Source: an uncultured Collinsella sp.
Lineage (GTDB): Bacteria > Actinomycetota > Coriobacteriia > Coriobacteriales > Coriobacteriaceae
NCBI GenBank assembly: GCA_902470265.1
Contig: CABRFW010000011.1
Location: 1 to 15,373, forward strand
Length of the DNA: 15,373 nucleotides
Direction: 5' to 3'
The position numbers and the translations under genes are program-made. The notes beneath the pieces were generated by a model. The model was not told the origin of the DNA. It was given only the letters and a program-made list of their open reading frames with translations, and ran no database searches. Shown one piece after another: positions 9,256 through 15,373 of the stretch (the first letter of the stretch is position 1; each line of letters opens with the position of its first letter).

Positions 9256-10182
9256 CTATGCGAGCTCGTCGGCAATAGCTGCGACCCGCTCGGCCGTCTC
9301 GCACGAATACACGCGAACGTCGCTCAACGTACGCTTGACCAGGCCGGACAGCGTTTTGCCGGGGCCGACCTCAATAAATGTGTCGATGCCTTGATCCTGC
9401 AAAGCATGCAGCGTATCGACCCAGCGCACGGCATGGCTCACCTGGTTGGCCAAGACATCCGATGCCGCTCGCGGGTCCTCCGGATAGGGCGCCGCCGTCA
9501 TGTTCGCTATGACCGGAATCAGCAGCGGAGACGGCGCGTGGCCGGCTTGGATATACGTCGCCAGCCCCTCAGTCGCCTCTGCCATATAGGGGCTATGGAA
9601 TGCACCCGACACCGCGACCTTCATGGCGCGGCCGCCAGCCTCTTTTACTAGGACGTCGAGCTCCTGCAGCGCCTCGGGCGCTCCGGCAACAACCGTCTGC
9701 TGCGGACTGTTGTAGTTGACCGGCCAGCAGTCCTCGCCGGCCTGTTTTGCCAGGTTCTCGACTTGCTCCGCATCGAGCTTGATGACGGCGCGCATGCCGC
9801 CCGGATGGCGCTCGGCAGCCGCGGCCATCAGCGCCGCGCGCTCGCACACGAGCTCAAAGCCCGCTCGCGTATCGAACGCGCCCGCAAAGGTGAGCGCGGC
9901 GACCTCGCCCAGCGAAAATCCCGCACAGGCGACAGGCACCACGCCGCGCTCACGCAGGGCGGCAGCCGCTGCCAGGTCGTGAACGAACACGCAAGGCTGC
10001 GTGTTCTCGGTCTGCGAGAGCTCCTCCTTGGAGGCGCTCCGGCACTGCTCGCTCGTCCCCGGGCGCACCTCATCGGCAATGGCGAACACCTCGGCGGCCG
10101 CCGGCGATGTCTCGATCAAGTCGACGCCCATCGCGGGGTGCTGGGCACCCTGGCCGGCAAACAAAAACGCTACGCCACCCAT
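9256..10182 (-). CDS. fabD: Malonyl-CoA:ACP transacylase
   Basis: FabD transfers malonyl from CoA to AcpP, giving the extender unit for FabH and FabF. FLFAGQGAQ (7-15) opens the protein, the nucleophile is Ser90 in GFSLGE (88-93), Arg115 (CERAAL) should bind the malonyl carboxylate, and His196 lies in GAFHSPYM. EVGPGKTLSGLVK near the end is also typical. Most FabD proteins have GHSLGE; here the second residue is Phe, a conservative oddity next to the active serine. With ATG at 10182 the protein has 308 residues; GTG at 10188 would add two. The gene overlaps the end of fabK by 13 bp, so its translation is probably coupled. Confidence 0.96.
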   Translation of the reverse strand: MGGVAFLFAGQGAQHPAMGVDLIETSPAAAEVFAIADEVRPGTSEQCRSASKEELSQTENTQPCVFVHDLAAAAALRERGVVPVACAGFSLGEVAALTFAGAFDTRAGFELVCERAALMAAAAERHPGGMRAVIKLDAEQVENLAKQAGEDCWPVNYNSPQQTVVAGAPEALQELDVLVKEAGGRAMKVAVSGAFHSPYMAEATEGLATYIQAGHAPSPLLIPVIANMTAAPYPEDPRAASDVLANQVSHAVRWVDTLHALQDQGIDTFIEVGPGKTLSGLVKRTLSDVRVYSCETAERVAAIADELA

Positions 10183-11114
10183 GCGCACGCACCCTTCAGG
10201 ACGTGCTCGGCGCCATCGACCAGGTCGTCAACGATTTCGCGTGCGCTCTGGCGCTCGTTGACCATGCCGGCAATCTGTCCACACAAAAACGAACCCTCTT
10301 CGTAGTTGCCGTCCTTGGCGGCCTTACGCAGCGCACCGGTTCCCATAGCACCGAGCTCCTCGGCACTCGCGCCGGAACCCTCGCTCTTGGCATAGGCGTT
10401 GGTGAAGGGGCTCTTGAGGGCGCGCACTGGATGTCCCGTCGAGCGACCGGTCGCACGCGTTGAAGTGTCGTTGGCCTTCAGGACCATCTCTTTGTACTGC
10501 TCCGAGACGGTGCACTCGTCTGCGACCAGAAAGCGCGTACCCACTTGCACGCCTTCGGCGCCCAGCAAGAAGGCGGCCGCCACGCCGCGGCCGTCGGCAA
10601 TACCGCCGGCGGCCACGACGGGAATGTCAACCGCATCGACGACCTGCGGCACCAGTGCCATCGTCGAGGTCTCGCCAATATGGCCGCCCGATTCGGTACC
10701 CTCGGCAACAACCGCCGTGGCTCCACGACGTGCCACGAGGCGCGCCAGCGCCACCGAGGCAACGACCGGGATGACCTTGATGCCCGCCTCGTTCCACGCC
10801 TTCATGTACTTGGCGGGATTGCCGGCACCCGTCACGACGACCGGCACTCGCTCGTCAATCACGACCTGCGCGACCTCGTCGGCAAACGGGCTCATGAGCA
10901 TGACGTTGACGCCAAAGGGTTTATCCGTCCTGGCGCGCAGCTCGTGAATCTGGTCGCGCAGCCAGTTGGCGTCGGCGTTCATGGCCGCGATGATGCCTAA
11001 GCCACCCGCCTCGGACACTGCGGACGCCAGCGAGGCATCGGCAATCCAGGCCATACCGCCCTGGAACACGGGCTTTTCGATGCCGAGCAGATCGCAGAGA
11101 GGAGTCTTGAGCAT
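10170..11114 (-). CDS. fabK: Enoyl-ACP reductase, FMN-dependent FabK type
   Basis: FabK performs the last reduction of each cycle, trans-2-enoyl-ACP to acyl-ACP, using FMN and NAD(P)H. It replaces the short-chain dehydrogenase FabI. The 314-residue TIM-barrel protein belongs to the 2-nitropropane dioxygenase/FabK group: FQGGMAWIADASLASAVSEA (17-36), GGLGI (37-41), VTGAGNP (94-100), ESGGHIGE (141-148) with His145 at the position of the catalytic His of pneumococcal FabK, and the phosphate loop AAGGIADGRG (168-177). A nitronate monooxygenase is the alternative by sequence alone, but the position between acpP and fabD decides for FabK. FabK enzymes are insensitive to triclosan. It starts 2 bp after the acpP stop, with GGAGAAG as ribosome site. 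Confidence 0.94.
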   Translation of the reverse strand: MLKTPLCDLLGIEKPVFQGGMAWIADASLASAVSEAGGLGIIAAMNADANWLRDQIHELRARTDKPFGVNVMLMSPFADEVAQVVIDERVPVVVTGAGNPAKYMKAWNEAGIKVIPVVASVALARLVARRGATAVVAEGTESGGHIGETSTMALVPQVVDAVDIPVVAAGGIADGRGVAAAFLLGAEGVQVGTRFLVADECTVSEQYKEMVLKANDTSTRATGRSTGHPVRALKSPFTNAYAKSEGSGASAEELGAMGTGALRKAAKDGNYEEGSFLCGQIAGMVNERQSAREIVDDLVDGAEHVLKGACAWVA

Positions 11115-11116
11115 CT

Positions 11117-11353
11117 CTACTTCTCCAATGCCGCCTCGACCGTATCGGCGAACTCGCCGACCGTCTTGGGGTTCTCCTCGGTATCGAGCTGGATGCCAAA
11201 CTCGTCCTCGACGGCAACGAGGATCTCGACGGTGCCCAGGCTGTCGAGACCAATCTCCTCGAGCGTGGACTCGGGCTTCATCTCGACATCGTCAAGACCG
11301 GCGGTCTCGCGGATAACGTCGCAAACGCGCTCGAAGGTCTTCTGATCTGCCAT
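11117..11353 (-). CDS. acpP: Acyl carrier protein
   Basis: This 78-residue acidic protein carries the growing acyl chain on a 4'-phosphopantetheine arm. The attachment motif is EIGLDSLGTVE (33-43) with Ser38 as the modified residue. Helix II and III residues (VEILVAVEDEFGIQL) are typical of fatty acid ACPs. The ATG at 11353 has an AAAGGAG site at good distance, as expected for a strongly expressed gene. It lies 51 bp behind fabH, the widest gap inside the fab-acc genes. No phosphopantetheinyl transferase (acpS) is present in the window. Confidence 0.96.
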   Translation of the reverse strand: MADQKTFERVCDVIRETAGLDDVEMKPESTLEEIGLDSLGTVEILVAVEDEFGIQLDTEENPKTVGEFADTVEAALEK

Positions 11354-11404
11354 GGTAGTTCTCCTTTGGTTGTGCCCTAGGGCGTTTTTATTTCCTATGT
11401 GCGA

Positions 11405-12364
11405 CTACTTCCAACGAAGCAGATAGCCACCTATATCCAGACCGGCGCCAAATCCAACCAAGGCGATGGTGTCGCCTGTGTGAAGTGCACCGGCGTTTGC
11501 CAGCCGGTCGAGGGCAAGCGGAATGCAGGCGCTCGAAATGTTGCCGGTCTCGCGCAACGTGCGAACCACGCGCTCGTCCGGCACGCCCAGGCGCTTGACC
11601 GCCTGGCTCAGGATTCGTTCGTTAGCCTGATGGAATACAAAATGATCGATGTCTTCGACCGAAATGCCCGCATCGATCGCAAGCTTATGGACCGTGTCGC
11701 AGATGGCGTTGACGCCGAACTTGAACACGCGGCGGCCATTCATGGACAGCACGCTCGCGCTATCTGCGGAAGCCTTAAACGGCGAGGTACCGACCAGACC
11801 GGGAACGCGCAACGTCTCGACGTCGGGCGCCGTCGAAAGCTCAACGGCAAGGGGACTGTCTCCCCCAGCCTCAATCACTGCGGCGCCTGCCCCATCGCCA
11901 AAGAGCACGCAGGTGGCACGGTCGTTCCAGTCGAGCGCGCGCGTCATCTGCTCGGCAGCAACGACAAGCACGCGCTCGGCGCGACCGCGGGCGATATAGC
12001 CCTCGGCGACATCGAGCGCAAATACGAAGCCGGCACAAGCCGCCGAGACATCGAAGGCAGGGCACGTCGCGCCTAGTCGCTCAGCAACGGCACACGCCTC
12101 AGCGGGAACAAGGTGGTCACCCGTCGTCGTCGAACAGACGATCAGATCCAGCTGGCTCGCGTCGATTCCGGACACCTGGAGTGCCCGCTCGCTCGCCGCT
12201 ACGGCAAGGTCGTCAAGTGACTCGGTGGTGCAGACGTGGCGGCTCTTGATACCCGTGCGGGTAAAAATCCACTCATCCGAGGTATCGAGGAACTCAGACA
12301 GCTCGTCATTGGAAACGCTGCGTTCAGGAAGCGCCGAGCCTGTTCCAAGAATCGTGAAACCCAT
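11405..12364 (-). CDS. fabH: Beta-ketoacyl-ACP synthase III
   Basis: FabH starts each chain by condensing a short acyl-CoA with malonyl-ACP. The 319-residue protein has the KAS III triad: Cys110 in VSAACAGFVFAL, His245 in FHQANERIL and Asn275 in ETGNISSACIP. SDEWIFTRTGIKSRH (29-43) and the C-terminal GFGAGLDIGGYLLRWK also fit. Whether it prefers acetyl or branched primers cannot be told from the sequence. The ATG at 12364 follows AAAGGAGG, one of the best ribosome sites in the window, so the longer in-frame start at 12421 is rejected. It is the first gene of the fatty acid operon, and its leader contains one of the paired 16-bp boxes (12383-12398). Confidence 0.96.
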   Translation of the reverse strand: MGFTILGTGSALPERSVSNDELSEFLDTSDEWIFTRTGIKSRHVCTTESLDDLAVAASERALQVSGIDASQLDLIVCSTTTGDHLVPAEACAVAERLGATCPAFDVSAACAGFVFALDVAEGYIARGRAERVLVVAAEQMTRALDWNDRATCVLFGDGAGAAVIEAGGDSPLAVELSTAPDVETLRVPGLVGTSPFKASADSASVLSMNGRRVFKFGVNAICDTVHKLAIDAGISVEDIDHFVFHQANERILSQAVKRLGVPDERVVRTLRETGNISSACIPLALDRLANAGALHTGDTIALVGFGAGLDIGGYLLRWK

Positions 12365-12382
12365 CACTAACCTCCTTTGAGT

Positions 12383-12398
12383 TGTTGACGTGTTTACA
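12383..12398. promoter_or_regulatory. Candidate operator box 1, fabH side
   Basis: TGTTGACGTGTTTACA. The identity with box 2 extends one base on each side, so 17 of 18 bases match. It is a tandem pair of 8-mers (TGTTGACG, TGTTTACA) as well as a partial palindrome. It ends 18 bp before the fabH start, where a bound protein would block transcription or initiation. It does not match the FapR, FabT or FabR sites I know. Confidence 0.5.
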
Positions 12399-12430
12399 TC
12401 GACCAAGAGAGGATAACGCATTTCAGTCTT

Positions 12431-12446
12431 TGTTGACGTGTTAACA
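12431..12446. promoter_or_regulatory. Candidate operator box 2, between fabH and birA
   Basis: TGTTGACGTGTTAACA, shifted 48 bp from box 1 and in the same orientation. Here the symmetry is better: 6 of 8 position pairs of the 16-mer are complementary. A smaller inverted repeat, TTGTC-N7-GACAA (12452-12468), stands next to it. The fabH and birA promoters must lie in or near this region, but I see no pair of -35/-10 boxes that I can call with confidence. Confidence 0.5.
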
Positions 12447-12540
12447 TTAAATTGTCCAAATGCGACAAAGGCTTCACATTGTGTCTATCTCTCGACACCA
12501 TTGCGTCATTCACTTATTCAATAAGGAGGTAGCAGCCGCT

Positions 12541-13317
12541 ATGGATGCCCAATTAACGATTGTCGACGTAACCGGATCGACCAACGATGACCTGCTCGAG
12601 GCAGGAAAACAGGGTGCGCCGCACGGCACAGGACTTGCCGCCCGCGCGCAAACGGCAGGACGCGGCCGGCGCGGCCACAAGTGGGATTCAACCGCCGGCA
12701 ACCTATTGCTTTCGATTGTCCTGCGTCCATGCGTTAATCCCGCAAAGTACTCTGGTCTTGCCGCCGTCAGCGGCCTAGTGGTGCTCGAAGCACTCGAAAA
12801 GCAAGGTCTTGCAAACGAGATTGGCCTCAAATGGCCCAACGACCTGGTCGCGCGAGGACGCAAACTCGGCGGCATTCTGGTCGAGGCCGCACGCGATAAC
12901 GAAGGCAAACCTTTCGCCGTCTGCGGCATTGGTGTCAACGTAAACTACACGCCCCAAGAGGTGCCCGATGGCGGCCTGGCGGCAATTGGCCTCTCGGACC
13001 TCAACGAGAGCGTTCCCGCCGTCGACATGCTCCTCGATGAGGTCTATCACGCAGTTATAGACGCTGTAGATACCTGGGCAGAGCGCCTCAACGCCATGGA
13101 AGAAAACGCCGGACCGCTCGCGCCCGTCCACGACGAATATGTCGCACACCTCAATTGGATTGGGGAGCACGTTATCGCCCGCTCCCCCGCTGGAGACGAG
13201 CTGGCACGCGGCATATTTAGAACGGTCGACGATTGCGGCCGCGCAAGCATTGAGACCGAGAGCGGCTTGTGCGTCTTCCACTTCGAAGAAGCGTCCTTGC
13301 GCCCCCTGAGCGAATAG
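12541..13317 (+). CDS. birA: Biotin-[acetyl-CoA-carboxylase] ligase, without DNA-binding domain
   Basis: BirA makes biotinyl-AMP and attaches biotin to Lys123 of AccB, switching on acetyl-CoA carboxylase. The 258-residue protein starts directly with the catalytic domain: STNDDL (13-18), the biotin/AMP loop GRGRRGHKW (40-48), KWPNDL (97-102), Lys108 in RKLGGILVE, and GIGVNVNY (129-136). A short SH3-like C-terminal domain follows (about 210-258). The N-terminal helix-turn-helix of E. coli-type BirA is absent, so this protein should not act as the biotin repressor. The ATG at 12541 follows AAGGAGG with a rather long 11-base spacer. An in-frame ATG at 12460 lacks a ribosome site and family similarity. 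It is the only plus-strand gene, divergent from the fab operon it serves. Confidence 0.95.
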   Translation: MDAQLTIVDVTGSTNDDLLEAGKQGAPHGTGLAARAQTAGRGRRGHKWDSTAGNLLLSIVLRPCVNPAKYSGLAAVSGLVVLEALEKQGLANEIGLKWPNDLVARGRKLGGILVEAARDNEGKPFAVCGIGVNVNYTPQEVPDGGLAAIGLSDLNESVPAVDMLLDEVYHAVIDAVDTWAERLNAMEENAGPLAPVHDEYVAHLNWIGEHVIARSPAGDELARGIFRTVDDCGRASIETESGLCVFHFEEASLRPLSE

Positions 13318-13371
13318 GGCGCCGCAGCCATCAGCTCGGCAGACGAATTCGCTATCCCAAAATCTAAACTC

Positions 13372-13411
13372 AAAACAAAAGAGCCCCGCTACCAAGATGG
13401 CAGCGGGGCTC
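13372..13411 (-). terminator. Strong intrinsic terminator after rpsJ, possibly bidirectional
   Basis: GAGCCCCGCT (13381-13390) pairs perfectly with AGCGGGGCTC (13402-13411); the loop can form three more pairs. On the minus strand the stem runs into TTTTGTTTT, giving a textbook terminator for fusA-rpsJ, 22 bp past the rpsJ stop. Read on the plus strand the stem also ends near birA, but only CTATAAG follows, so termination there would be weaker. Confidence 0.88.
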
Positions 13412-13433
13412 TATAAGCTATGAGCAATATCGC

Positions 13434-13742
13434 TTAGAGCTTGATGTCGATGTCGACGCCAGCGGGGAGGTCGAGACGCATGAGCGAATCAACGGTGCCC
13501 GAGGTGGGGTCGAGGATGTCGATGAGGCGCTTGTGGGTGCGCATCTCGAACTGCTCACGGGAGTCCTTGTTCACGTGCGGCGAGCGGATAACCGTGTACA
13601 GGTTGCGCTCGGTGGGCAGGGGGACAGGACCGGAAACGCGAGCGCCGGTCTTCTGAGCGGTCTCGACGATGAGCTTCGCGGACTGATCGACGACCTCGTG
13701 ATCATAGCCCTTGAGGCGAATGCGGATCTTCTGGGTAGCCAA
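13434..13742 (-). CDS. rpsJ: 30S ribosomal protein S10, TTG start
   Basis: S10 is part of the 30S head and also the NusE antitermination factor. The 102-residue protein matches the family throughout: QKIRIRLKGYDHEVVDQS near the start, GPVPLPTERNLYTVIRSPHV, MRTHKRLIDILDPT and the end MRLDLPAGVDIDIKL. The start codon is TTG (13742-13740), six bases behind GGAGG; no in-frame ATG or GTG fits the known N-terminus. In most bacteria rpsJ is the first gene of the S10 ribosomal protein operon, but here a strong terminator follows immediately. It is 60 bp behind fusA and probably co-transcribed with it. Confidence 0.97.
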   Translation of the reverse strand: MATQKIRIRLKGYDHEVVDQSAKLIVETAQKTGARVSGPVPLPTERNLYTVIRSPHVNKDSREQFEMRTHKRLIDILDPTSGTVDSLMRLDLPAGVDIDIKL

Positions 13743-13760
13743 CTTAAACCTCCAAAGAGT

Positions 13761-13777
13761 GCGAGAGATGTTCTCGC
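13761..13777 (-). other. Small hairpin in the fusA-rpsJ gap
   Basis: Arms GCGAGA and TCTCGC pair over 6 bp around a 5-base loop, 8 bp upstream of the rpsJ ribosome site GGAGG. There is no T-run directly behind it. It may affect rpsJ translation or mRNA processing. Confidence 0.4.
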
Positions 13778-13802
13778 GGATTACGTAACAGGGAGCTCGA
13801 AC

Positions 13803-15373
13803 TTAGGCGTTCTTGCTCATGACCTCGTCCACGATGGACTTGGGCGCGGGCTCATAAGAGTCGAACTGCATCGTGTAGGATGCACGGCCCTGGGTCTGGG
13901 AGCGAAGGTCGGTAGCGTAACCGAACATCTCGCCCAGCGGCACCTTGGCACGGATGAGCTTGCTGTTCTTGCGATCCTCCATGCCCTCGATCTTGCCGCG
14001 GCGACCGGAGAGGTTGCCCATAACGTCGCCCATGTACTGCTCGGGGGTCTCAACCTCGACAGCCATGATCGGCTCGAGCAGCTGCGGATCGGACTTCTTG
14101 AGGGCGTCCTTGATAGCCATGGAACCGGCGATCTTGAAGGCGGCCTCGGAGGAGTCGACCTCGTGGTAAGAACCGTCGAACAGGGTGACCTTAACGTCGA
14201 GGACCGGGAAGCCGGCGATAACACCGGTGTTCAGGGCCTCCTGGATGCCCTTGTCGATGGACGGGATGTACTCCTTGGGCACGACGCCGCCGACGATAGC
14301 GTTGACGAACTCGTAGCCGAAGCCCTCCTCCATCTTCTCGAGCTTGATGACGGCGTGGCCGTACTGACCGCGACCGCCGGACTGACGGACGAACTTGCCC
14401 TCAGCCTTCTCGACGTCGTGACCAGCGGTCTCGCGGTAGGCAACCTGGGGCTTACCAACGTTAGCGTCAACCTTGAACTCGCGGAGCAGACGGTCGACGA
14501 TGATCTCGAGGTGCAGCTCGCCCATGCCGGCGATGATGGTCTGGCCGGTCTCGTGGTTGGTGGACACCTGGAAGGTCGGGTCCTCCTCGGCGAGCTTGGT
14601 CAGAGCCAGGGACATCTTGTCCTGCTCGGCCTTGGTCTTGGGCTCGATGGCAACGTCGATAACGGGCTTAGCGAACTCGATCTTCTCGAGGACGATCTCC
14701 TTGCCCTCGGCGCACAGGGTGTCACCGGTGGTGGAGTTCTTGAAGCCGACGCAAGCGACGATGTCGCCGGCGGCAGCGTCGTCACGGTCGATACGCTCGG
14801 CGGCGTTCATCTCGAGGATGCGGCCGAGGCGCTCGCGCTGACCGTTGGAAGCGTTGACCACGTAGGAGCCGGACTCGGCGCGGCCGGAGTAAACGCGGAC
14901 ATAGGTGAGCTTACCGACGAACGGGTCGGTCATGATCTTGAAGACCAGGCCGGAGAAGGGCTCGTCGAAGGAAGGATGACGCTGAATCTCCTCGCCGGTG
15001 TCCGGATCGGTACCGGTGACGGCCTCGACGTCGAGCGGGCTGGGCAGGTAGTCGACGACAGCGTCGAGCAGCTCCTGAACGCCCTTGTTCTTGTAGGCGG
15101 AACCCACGAAGACGAGGTTGAGCTCGTTGGCCAGAACGCCCTTGCGCAGAGCAGCCTTGAGCTCCTCGACGGTGAAGTCCTCCTCCATGAGAATCTTCTC
15201 CATGAGCTCGTCGTCAAAGCTGGCAGCAGCGTCGAGGAGCTCCTCGCGCTTGGTGGCAGCGATGTCGGCAAACTCAGCCGGGATCTCGTCCATCGGCTCG
15301 GGGTAGGTCATGCCCTTCTCGTCGGCCTTGAAGTCCCATGCAGTCATGGTGACCAGGTCGATGACGCCCCAGA
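13803..15373 (-). CDS. fusA: Elongation factor G, 5' end outside the window
   Basis: EF-G is the GTPase that moves tRNAs and mRNA through the ribosome and, with RRF, recycles it. The window holds the last 522 residues; about 180 N-terminal residues with the main GTP-binding motifs lie beyond the edge. The visible part begins WGVIDLVTM, late in the G domain, which aligns with GVVDLVKM of E. coli EF-G, so the ATG at 15347 is internal. Further on come GSAYKNKGVQELLDAVVDYL, DPFVGKLTYVRVYSG (domain II), QTIIAGMGELHLEIIVDRLL (domain III), SGGRGQYGH and SYHEVDSSEAAFKIA (domain IV) and PLGEMFGYATDLRSQTQGRA (domain V). Codon use is very regular, as in highly expressed genes. The normal order is rpsL-rpsG-fusA-tuf; here rpsJ follows instead of tuf. 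Confidence 0.97.
   Translation of the reverse strand, partial: WGVIDLVTMTAWDFKADEKGMTYPEPMDEIPAEFADIAATKREELLDAAASFDDELMEKILMEEDFTVEELKAALRKGVLANELNLVFVGSAYKNKGVQELLDAVVDYLPSPLDVEAVTGTDPDTGEEIQRHPSFDEPFSGLVFKIMTDPFVGKLTYVRVYSGRAESGSYVVNASNGQRERLGRILEMNAAERIDRDDAAAGDIVACVGFKNSTTGDTLCAEGKEIVLEKIEFAKPVIDVAIEPKTKAEQDKMSLALTKLAEEDPTFQVSTNHETGQTIIAGMGELHLEIIVDRLLREFKVDANVGKPQVAYRETAGHDVEKAEGKFVRQSGGRGQYGHAVIKLEKMEEGFGYEFVNAIVGGVVPKEYIPSIDKGIQEALNTGVIAGFPVLDVKVTLFDGSYHEVDSSEAAFKIAGSMAIKDALKKSDPQLLEPIMAVEVETPEQYMGDVMGNLSGRRGKIEGMEDRKNSKLIRAKVPLGEMFGYATDLRSQTQGRASYTMQFDSYEPAPKSIVDEVMSKNA

Noticed and set aside
11374..11396. GCCCTAGGGC followed by TTTTTATTT on the plus strand, resembling a terminator
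   Set aside because: With a realistic loop only three base pairs remain, and no plus-strand gene ends there. On the minus strand no T-run follows.
12541..13317. BirA as a biotin-responsive repressor of the fab operon
   Set aside because: The protein begins directly with the catalytic domain and has no helix-turn-helix. The neighbouring boxes also lack the long spaced half-sites of BirA operators.
15345..15347. ATG at 15347 as the start of fusA
   Set aside because: The frame stays open to the window edge and the preceding residues WGVIDLVT continue the EF-G alignment, so this Met is internal.

Overview
The window (about 15.4 kb, high GC, closely packed genes with clear Shine-Dalgarno sites) reads as bacterial chromosome. 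Protein style and gene content suggest a gut Coriobacteriia actinobacterium, Collinsella being my best guess. This is recognition from memory, not a search. Every gene except birA lies on the minus strand.

Right edge to left: the 3' part of fusA (EF-G) is followed by rpsJ (S10), which uses a TTG start and is closed by a strong intrinsic terminator. birA (biotin-protein ligase without a DNA-binding domain) is transcribed convergently towards that terminator, and divergently from the large type II fatty acid synthesis operon. The 176-bp fabH/birA divergent region carries two near-identical 16-bp boxes (TGTTGACGTGTTWACA, W = A or T) that look like operators.

The operon runs fabH - acpP - fabK - fabD - fabG - fabF - accB - fabZ - accC - accD/accA. 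It holds everything for malonyl-CoA formation (AccB biotin carrier, AccC carboxylase, fused AccDA carboxyltransferase), malonyl transfer (FabD), initiation (FabH), elongation (FabF), and the reduction/dehydration cycle (FabG, FabZ, FabK) on the carrier AcpP. BirA would attach biotin to AccB, which explains its position. The order is the one known from Streptococcus, including the flavoprotein enoyl reductase FabK, but accD and accA are one gene and no fabT-like regulator is next to it.

Behind accDA, after a 40-bp gap containing an 8-bp inverted repeat, lies a lone PTS EIIC membrane protein with no EIIA or EIIB, ending at an intrinsic terminator. Further left are a CDF-family metal exporter with a manganese-type Asn-Asp-Asp-Asp site and a duplicated-looking C-terminus, then a histidine phosphatase cut by the left window edge.

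No RNA genes, insertion sequences, CRISPR arrays or prophage genes were seen. The most interesting items are the paired boxes, the orphan EIIC, the AccDA fusion and the S10 gene outside its usual ribosomal operon.
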